A stretch of 8,859 nt of DNA from an uncultured bacterium (GTDB lineage: Bacteria; Cyanobacteriota; Vampirovibrionia; Gastranaerophilales; Gastranaerophilaceae): contig CASGAK010000027.1 of assembly GCA_949299435.1 (NCBI GenBank), positions 1-8,859 of the forward strand, given 5' to 3'. The first letter of the stretch is position 1, and every line of letters starts with the position of its first letter. This document shows, piece by piece, positions 5,422 through 8,859 of this stretch. The position numbers and the translations under genes are program-made. Below the pieces are notes generated by a model. It ran no database searches, had not been told where the DNA came from, and saw nothing but the letters and a program-made list of their open reading frames with translations.

Positions 5422-5426
5422 AAAAT

Positions 5427-5816
5427 ATGGAAATTACAGGAGTAACATCAAAAGCTTACACCTCAACAGCAGCATCTGTAGAAGATGAAGAAGAATTAAA
5501 AGAGGTTGACGAAGAAAAAGAATCGGAAAAATCTTCAAAAACCGAAAAACAAGAGGGTGATAAAGTCGACTTATCCTCAAGTGATTATGAGTATTCAGAA
5601 ACAGAGGTAGAGGATAAAGTAGCAAATTATATTCAAAATATATTGACGACGACAAACCTAACAGAATCATCAAAAGCACAGTTACAGCAATATTTGAATA
5701 CATTTGATGTAGCTAAGTTTATCAAATCTTATGGACCGTTTTCAACAACAGCAGAAATTTCAGCAGCATTATATGCGGTGACATCAGGTATGATTAAACG
5801 ACAAGAAGATGAATAA
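5427..5816 (+). CDS. small acidic protein, paralogue of the previous gene (129 aa)
   Basis: The family is unrecognised. AAAGGA precedes the ATG by nine bases. Residues 18-63 form a low-complexity acidic linker (VEDEEELKEVDEEKESEK and onward, with Ser/Lys/Glu), probably disordered. Residues 64-129 form the putative folded part and contain VANYIQNIL and LQQYLNTFDVAKFIK. These line up without gaps with the upstream 121-aa protein at an offset of two residues. Past the shared block the tail (TAEISAALYAVTSGMIK) is less charged than its partner's. There are no cysteines, signal peptide or membrane segment. It has its own candidate promoter and ends just before a strong terminator, so it may be expressed apart from the dnaN operon. 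Nothing in the sequence tells its role. Confidence 0.85.
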   Translation: MEITGVTSKAYTSTAASVEDEEELKEVDEEKESEKSSKTEKQEGDKVDLSSSDYEYSETEVEDKVANYIQNILTTTNLTESSKAQLQQYLNTFDVAKFIKSYGPFSTTAEISAALYAVTSGMIKRQEDE

Positions 5817-5828
5817 TATTAAATATTA

Positions 5829-5865
5829 AAAAGACCGATTTTTAATAATCGGTCTTTTATTTTTT
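5829..5865. terminator. bidirectional intrinsic terminator
   Basis: A perfect 12-bp stem (AAAAGACCGATT, 5829-5840, with 5847-5858) closes a 6-nt loop. T-rich sequence follows on the plus strand (TTTTATTTTTTAT), and TTTTTAATATT follows on the minus strand. It serves both the 129-aa gene and the convergent der, whose stop codon (5857-5859) overlaps the stem by two bases. Confidence 0.92.
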
Positions 5866-7191
5866 ATCTTTATCACTGCGTTCTCTAACAGAAATTCTTA
5901 TCGGAGTACCGAAAAAACCGAATGCTTCACGCAGTTTATTTTCAATATATCTTTTATAATGATCCTTCAATAAATCAGCATTGTTAGCAAAAATTACAAA
6001 AGTAGGCGGACAAATGCTGGATTGCGTAGTATACATAATTTTTAATCTTTTACCCTTGACTGAAGTCGGAGGGTTAAGGGCATACAATTCTTTCATAACT
6101 TTGTTTAGCAATCCTGTAGAAACTCTTTTTGTACATTGATTATATACTTCTTCAGCTTTTTCAAAAATTTGATTTAATCTTTGCTTTGTAAGAGCAGAAA
6201 TGTAAATTTTCGGAGCAAATTCCAAGAATGGAATTTCATTGGATAGTTTTTTGTCAAACAGATTTATTGTATTAGCTTTCTTATCTTCAATTAAATCCCA
6301 TTTGTTCACAGCAATGATAATACCTTTGCCTGCTTCCAAGATAATAGATGCAATTTTTTTATCTTGATCTGAAATACCTTCTTTTGCATCAATTACGAGC
6401 AAAGCAACGTTACAATCTCTAATTGATTTTATTGCTCTGTCTACGGCAAATTTTTCAACCCCGTATTCAACTTTTGCTTTTTTTCTGATACCTGCTGTAT
6501 CTACGATTACAAAATCCTTGCCATTATAAGATATTTCACTGTCAATGCTATCTCTTGTAGTACCTGAAATATCTGATACAATAACTCTTTTTTCATTTAA
6601 AAGGCTGTTCACAATAGATGATTTACCAGCATTAGGTCTTCCAACAATTGCAATTTTTATTCTGTCATCTTCTTCAAACGAATCGTCAATTTCGAAGTCT
6701 TTTGTAATGATATCCAACAAATCACCGACGCCGCCGCTTCCATGAAGTGCTGAAATTCCAACAGGATCGCCAAGTGCAAGTGAATAAAAATCATTAATCA
6801 TATATAAAGATTCAGGATTATCGAGCTTGTTTACTGCGATAATAACAGGTTTTTCTGATTGTCTTAAAATATTTGCAATATCAAAATCGACAGGATTTAC
6901 GCCTTCTTTACCATCTACAAGAAATACAATTTTATCAGCTTCTTCACAAGCAATTCTTGCCTGATCAAAGATGGAAATCATAATTTCATCTTCATCACCT
7001 GGTATAATACCCCCGGTATCGATTACTGTGAATGGTCTGTTTTGCCACTCTACGTCAAAATAAATTCTGTCACGCGTAACTCCTGGCTGGTCATCGACTA
7101 TGGAATTTCTTGATCCTAAAAGACGATTTACAAATGTCGATTTGCCGACATTTGGTCTTCCAACTATTGCAACTATAGGTTTTCTTTCCAT
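5857..7191 (-). CDS. der: ribosome-assembly GTPase Der (EngA)
   Basis: Der is an essential GTPase with two G domains in tandem that acts in maturation of the 50S ribosomal subunit. The 444-aa protein shows the first G domain with GRPNVGKS (11-18), DTGG (58-61) and NKLD (121-124), a second with GRPNAGKS (184-191), DTAG (231-234) and NKWD (296-299), and a C-terminal KH-like domain (about 355-440) with the conserved NPPTSVKGKRLKIMY stretch. Length is normal for the family. I placed the start at the ATG 7191-7189 because MERKPIVAIVGRPNVGKS matches Der N-termini. The open frame extends 48 codons further upstream, but that extension is unlike the family. No Shine-Dalgarno precedes the chosen ATG, and a promoter lies directly against it. 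The gene is convergent with the 129-aa gene. Confidence 0.96.
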   Translation of the reverse strand: MERKPIVAIVGRPNVGKSTFVNRLLGSRNSIVDDQPGVTRDRIYFDVEWQNRPFTVIDTGGIIPGDEDEIMISIFDQARIACEEADKIVFLVDGKEGVNPVDFDIANILRQSEKPVIIAVNKLDNPESLYMINDFYSLALGDPVGISALHGSGGVGDLLDIITKDFEIDDSFEEDDRIKIAIVGRPNAGKSSIVNSLLNEKRVIVSDISGTTRDSIDSEISYNGKDFVIVDTAGIRKKAKVEYGVEKFAVDRAIKSIRDCNVALLVIDAKEGISDQDKKIASIILEAGKGIIIAVNKWDLIEDKKANTINLFDKKLSNEIPFLEFAPKIYISALTKQRLNQIFEKAEEVYNQCTKRVSTGLLNKVMKELYALNPPTSVKGKRLKIMYTTQSSICPPTFVIFANNADLLKDHYKRYIENKLREAFGFFGTPIRISVRERSDKDKK

Positions 7192-7197
7192 AAGACA

Positions 7198-7225
7198 ATT
7201 GTAGCACAAAAACAAAAAGATGTAA
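7198..7225 (-). promoter_or_regulatory. der promoter with extended -10, start expected at the ATG
   Basis: On the minus strand TTACAT (7225-7220), a 16-bp spacer and TACAAT (7203-7198) are preceded by an extended TGC. Only six bases separate the -10 from the der ATG, so RNA would begin at or next to the A of the start codon, in agreement with the missing ribosome site. Confidence 0.45.
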
Positions 7226-7238
7226 CAAACTGTTACAT
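7220..7238. promoter_or_regulatory. 19-bp palindrome overlapping the der -35 (operator-like)
   Basis: ATGTAACA, a 3-bp centre and TGTTACAT form perfect 8-bp half-sites. The palindrome covers the predicted -35 of der, a usual place for a dimeric repressor. No matching regulator is in the window. Confidence 0.45.
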
Positions 7239-7379
7239 ATTGTCCAAGAAAGTCAAGTGGTAATGTATAAGAAGATCGAGCATTGGTAGTGGTACTATTA
7301 TAAACAAAACAGCAAGCCAAAGAGTAGCCTTTCAAGAGCTGGAAAAATAGCTGAAGTGAAGATCTGCTTTTGATTTAAA

Positions 7380-8540
7380 TTATGCTTTTTGCGGGAAAAA
7401 TTTCTTTTTAAGAAATTTACCAGCTGGCACTTCTACAAAATGATAAGTTATGATTGCAAAAATAAGTGATGTTAAAAAAGTTATTACAATAATTAATAAA
7501 GGATGAGTTAGAGCAAAACTAATATCTTTTTTAAACCAAAGTTGTGTGAAACATTCTAATACAGCATAATGGGTTAGAAAAATAGCAAAAGTATACTTAC
7601 CCAAAAAAGTAGAAAATTTATGATTGAGAATTTTTGAAAGAAATCCTCGTTTTAATAAAAATAATAAAAATAATAACACAAATCCAATAATAATAATCAT
7701 TTTATTATTAAAATGCATTTTATGTAACATTGTTTCATATATTAAAAAAGAAAGAATATATATTTCAAATCCAGTGTAGATAAAGAATGATAAGGGTGTT
7801 TGTTTATAATTTAAAGATTTTAAATATAAATAAAATTCATGGATGAAGTATCCTAAACCAATACCTCCAAAGGCTCGTAAAAGTCCATGATTAAAAACAA
7901 AAGCAGTAGTTTTGATGTGTCCATATAACTCTCCTTTTGTTGCATGTAAAAGGAATATAAAAGAAAAGATTACAAATATTGCAATAAAAAAATCATATGT
8001 TGTTTTTTTGAAATATTTAAAAATATAAAAATAGAGTGTAGATATAAAAAATAAAGATGAAACAAACCAATCAGGCCCATTATTACTCAAAGAAAAGGTA
8101 ATACCAACATTTGAAAGAAGAAATAATGAAAAAATATTGTTATAAAAAGAAAATTTAGATATGCCAAATATTCCAAGTATGCAAAAAACGAATATTCCAA
8201 AAGCTACTAACGGCCAAAATCTTATAATTTTTTTCTTTATAAAATCAATAACAGATAGATTTTTATCGAAAGTATACGTTAAGAAAAAACCAGAAACAAT
8301 AAAATAGAAAAAAATACAAAGAGAGCCAAGTCTTGTATTATTTATAAAACTAGAGAATGAATTTTTATCAAAACCTAAAAAATTTGGGTTAAATAAATGA
8401 TGTAAAAAAATAACAAAAATAAAAATAAACCTTAAAAAATCAACATTAAAAAAATGTTCTTTTTGAATTTGGTTGAAAGTATTGCTGTTATTAAGCCCCC
8501 CCCCCCCCAACTCTAAGGTATTGATATTAGTGGGTTTCAT
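7380..8540 (-). CDS. acyltransferase-3 family membrane protein, phase-variable
   Basis: Members of this family move acyl groups (often acetyl) onto surface sugars such as O-antigen, capsule or lipid-linked glycans. The 386-aa protein has about ten hydrophobic helices. Family marks are NVDFLRFIF (32-40), the His pair at 47-48 in the first helix (candidate catalytic residue), FIVSGFFLTY (80-89) and the RFWP segment (107-110). AAGGAG lies seven bases before the ATG 8540-8538. Codons 11-15 contain a run of 13 G, within a ~30-residue Asn/Gly-rich leader that precedes the conserved start. The gene is ON at 13; 12 or 14 G bring an early stop. It is visibly more AT-rich than dnaN or der, as is common for transferred surface-glycan genes. 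The substrate cannot be told from sequence. Confidence 0.9.
   Translation of the reverse strand: MKPTNINTLELGGGGLNNSNTFNQIQKEHFFNVDFLRFIFIFVIFLHHLFNPNFLGFDKNSFSSFINNTRLGSLCIFFYFIVSGFFLTYTFDKNLSVIDFIKKKIIRFWPLVAFGIFVFCILGIFGISKFSFYNNIFSLFLLSNVGITFSLSNNGPDWFVSSLFFISTLYFYIFKYFKKTTYDFFIAIFVIFSFIFLLHATKGELYGHIKTTAFVFNHGLLRAFGGIGLGYFIHEFYLYLKSLNYKQTPLSFFIYTGFEIYILSFLIYETMLHKMHFNNKMIIIIGFVLLFLLFLLKRGFLSKILNHKFSTFLGKYTFAIFLTHYAVLECFTQLWFKKDISFALTHPLLIIVITFLTSLIFAIITYHFVEVPAGKFLKKKFFPQKA
8496..8508 (-). repeat. 13-base poly-G (poly-C on plus) contingency tract
   Basis: Thirteen consecutive C on the plus strand are 13 G on the coding strand of the acyltransferase, spanning the last base of Leu11 and Gly12-15. 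This is exceptional in such AT-rich DNA. Such runs slip during replication, and here any change not divisible by three shifts the frame. Confidence 0.95.
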
Positions 8541-8601
8541 CAGTTTTCTCCTTCTTGCTATTTAATTTTTAAATCAATAATAACATAAAAAATTAACAAT
8601 T

Positions 8602-8638
8602 AAAAAAGAATACCGATGATTAATTCATCGGTATTCTT
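8602..8638 (-). terminator. intrinsic terminator on the minus strand
   Basis: A perfect 14-bp stem (8606-8619 with 8625-8638) and a 5-nt loop are followed on the minus strand by TTTTTT (8607-8602). The plus side is followed by CGGC, so it acts leftward only. It ends transcription from the partial gene at the right edge and insulates the acyltransferase. Confidence 0.88.
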
Positions 8639-8675
8639 CGGCAGACGAATAATTACTGTTTGGCTGATATCAAAT

Positions 8676-8753
8676 AACTTGATAAAAGAAATATTCTTTC
8701 AAAGAGGCTTTATTAGATATCTGATAATTAAATAAAGTCCTCCAAATCAAGTT
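8676..8753 (-). repeat. nested inverted repeat, possible structured 3' UTR
   Basis: An outer 8-bp pair (AACTTGAT 8676-8683 with ATCAAGTT 8746-8753) encloses an inner 11-bp pair (8704-8714 with 8731-8742, one bulged base). It lies between the stop of the partial gene and its terminator, so it would be in that transcript's 3' end. It does not fit integron attC rules. No RNA family is recognised. Confidence 0.5.
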
Positions 8754-8774
8754 ACAGATTGAGAATAGTTTATT

Positions 8775-8859
8775 CTATTCAGAACAGCCGAATGCAATAG
8801 TAACGTGTTCTCTTGGATTAACGGCAGATATTTTGTATCCGCGGGGATCAACAAGGTAA
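8775..8859 (-). CDS. C-terminal end of an unidentified protein
   Basis: From the window edge a minus-strand frame runs 27 codons to TAG at 8777-8775. It encodes YLVDPRGYKISAVNPREHVT and ends IAFGCSE. The composition is more GC-rich than the flanking non-coding DNA and other frames are closed, which supports real coding. The fragment is too short for me to assign a family. A minus-strand terminator follows about 140 nt downstream. Confidence 0.55.
   Translation of the reverse strand, partial: YLVDPRGYKISAVNPREHVTIAFGCSE

Larger units (their letters stand above)
7192..7379. other. non-coding region upstream of der
   Basis: This 188-bp gap follows the acyltransferase stop. It holds the der promoter and a palindrome (listed separately), plus an isolated minus-strand TATAAT at 7302-7297 without a good -35. 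I see no clear intrinsic terminator for the acyltransferase here and no tRNA-like fold. Confidence 0.5.
8541..8774. other. non-coding region upstream of the acyltransferase
   Basis: This region contains the terminator of the right-hand gene and a nested inverted repeat, listed separately. The 60 bp between the terminator and the acyltransferase should contain its promoter, but I found no convincing -35/-10 pair. Confidence 0.5.

Noticed and set aside
7192..7335. 48-codon N-terminal extension of der
   Set aside because: The extra residues are hydrophobic and cysteine-containing with no likeness to Der, the region carries promoter and operator signals, and the family begins right at MERKPIVAIVG.
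8676..8753. Integron attC site
   Set aside because: The outer arms lack the RYYYAAC/GTTRRRY core sequences and no integrase or cassette array is present.
1..8859. CRISPR arrays, transposases, tRNA or rRNA genes
   Set aside because: No regularly spaced direct repeats, transposase motifs or cloverleaf and rRNA-like sequences were seen on either strand.

Overview
The window is AT-rich double-stranded bacterial DNA with a chromosomal replication origin (about 1770-2040) directly upstream of dnaN. The best guess at the host is a gut Melainabacterium (Vampirovibrionia/Gastranaerophilales, non-photosynthetic relatives of cyanobacteria). That guess is an inference with moderate confidence. It rests on the AT-rich composition, an origin beside dnaN with no dnaA next to it, DnaA boxes TTTTCTACA that resemble the cyanobacterial TTTTCCACA, and the general look of the DnaN and Der proteins. 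Other AT-rich phyla are not excluded.

Left arm (1-1460, minus strand): a compact three-gene operon points away from the origin. It encodes a 55-aa basic/acidic peptide, a 166-aa lysine-rich soluble protein and a two-helix membrane DUF3137 protein cut by the window edge. No function is known for any of them. Between it and the origin (1461-1770) lie a near-consensus minus-strand promoter and, only about 50 nt downstream, an intrinsic terminator.

Origin (1771-2040): eight exact and two one-or-two-mismatch copies of TTTTCTACA, including a 21-bp perfect inverted repeat. The last forward box is followed by a run of DnaA-trio triplets and then a nearly pure A/T unwinding stretch, the layout of the bacterial basal unwinding system.

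Right arm, plus strand: dnaN (sliding clamp), a C_GCAxxG_C_C cysteine protein, crcB/fluC (fluoride channel) and an endonuclease IV-type AP endonuclease are packed with gaps of 13 nt, 1 nt and a 17-nt overlap, so they read as one operon. They are followed by two small acidic, lysine-rich proteins (121 and 129 aa) that share a C-terminal block without gaps and are evidently tandem paralogues of unknown function. A bidirectional terminator separates them from the convergent der gene (ribosome-assembly GTPase, minus strand), whose likely promoter would place transcription start at or very near the ATG.

Right end (7380-8859, minus strand): a membrane acyltransferase-3 gene has a 13-base G tract in codons 11-15. 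One base more or fewer stops translation within a few codons to about 25 codons, so it looks phase-variable and probably decorates a surface glycan. Upstream lie a terminator, a nested inverted repeat and the last 27 codons of an unidentified gene.

The most distinctive items are the poly-G contingency tract, the complete origin architecture with a TTTTCTACA box, the tiny promoter-terminator unit beside the origin, and the paralogous small-protein pair.
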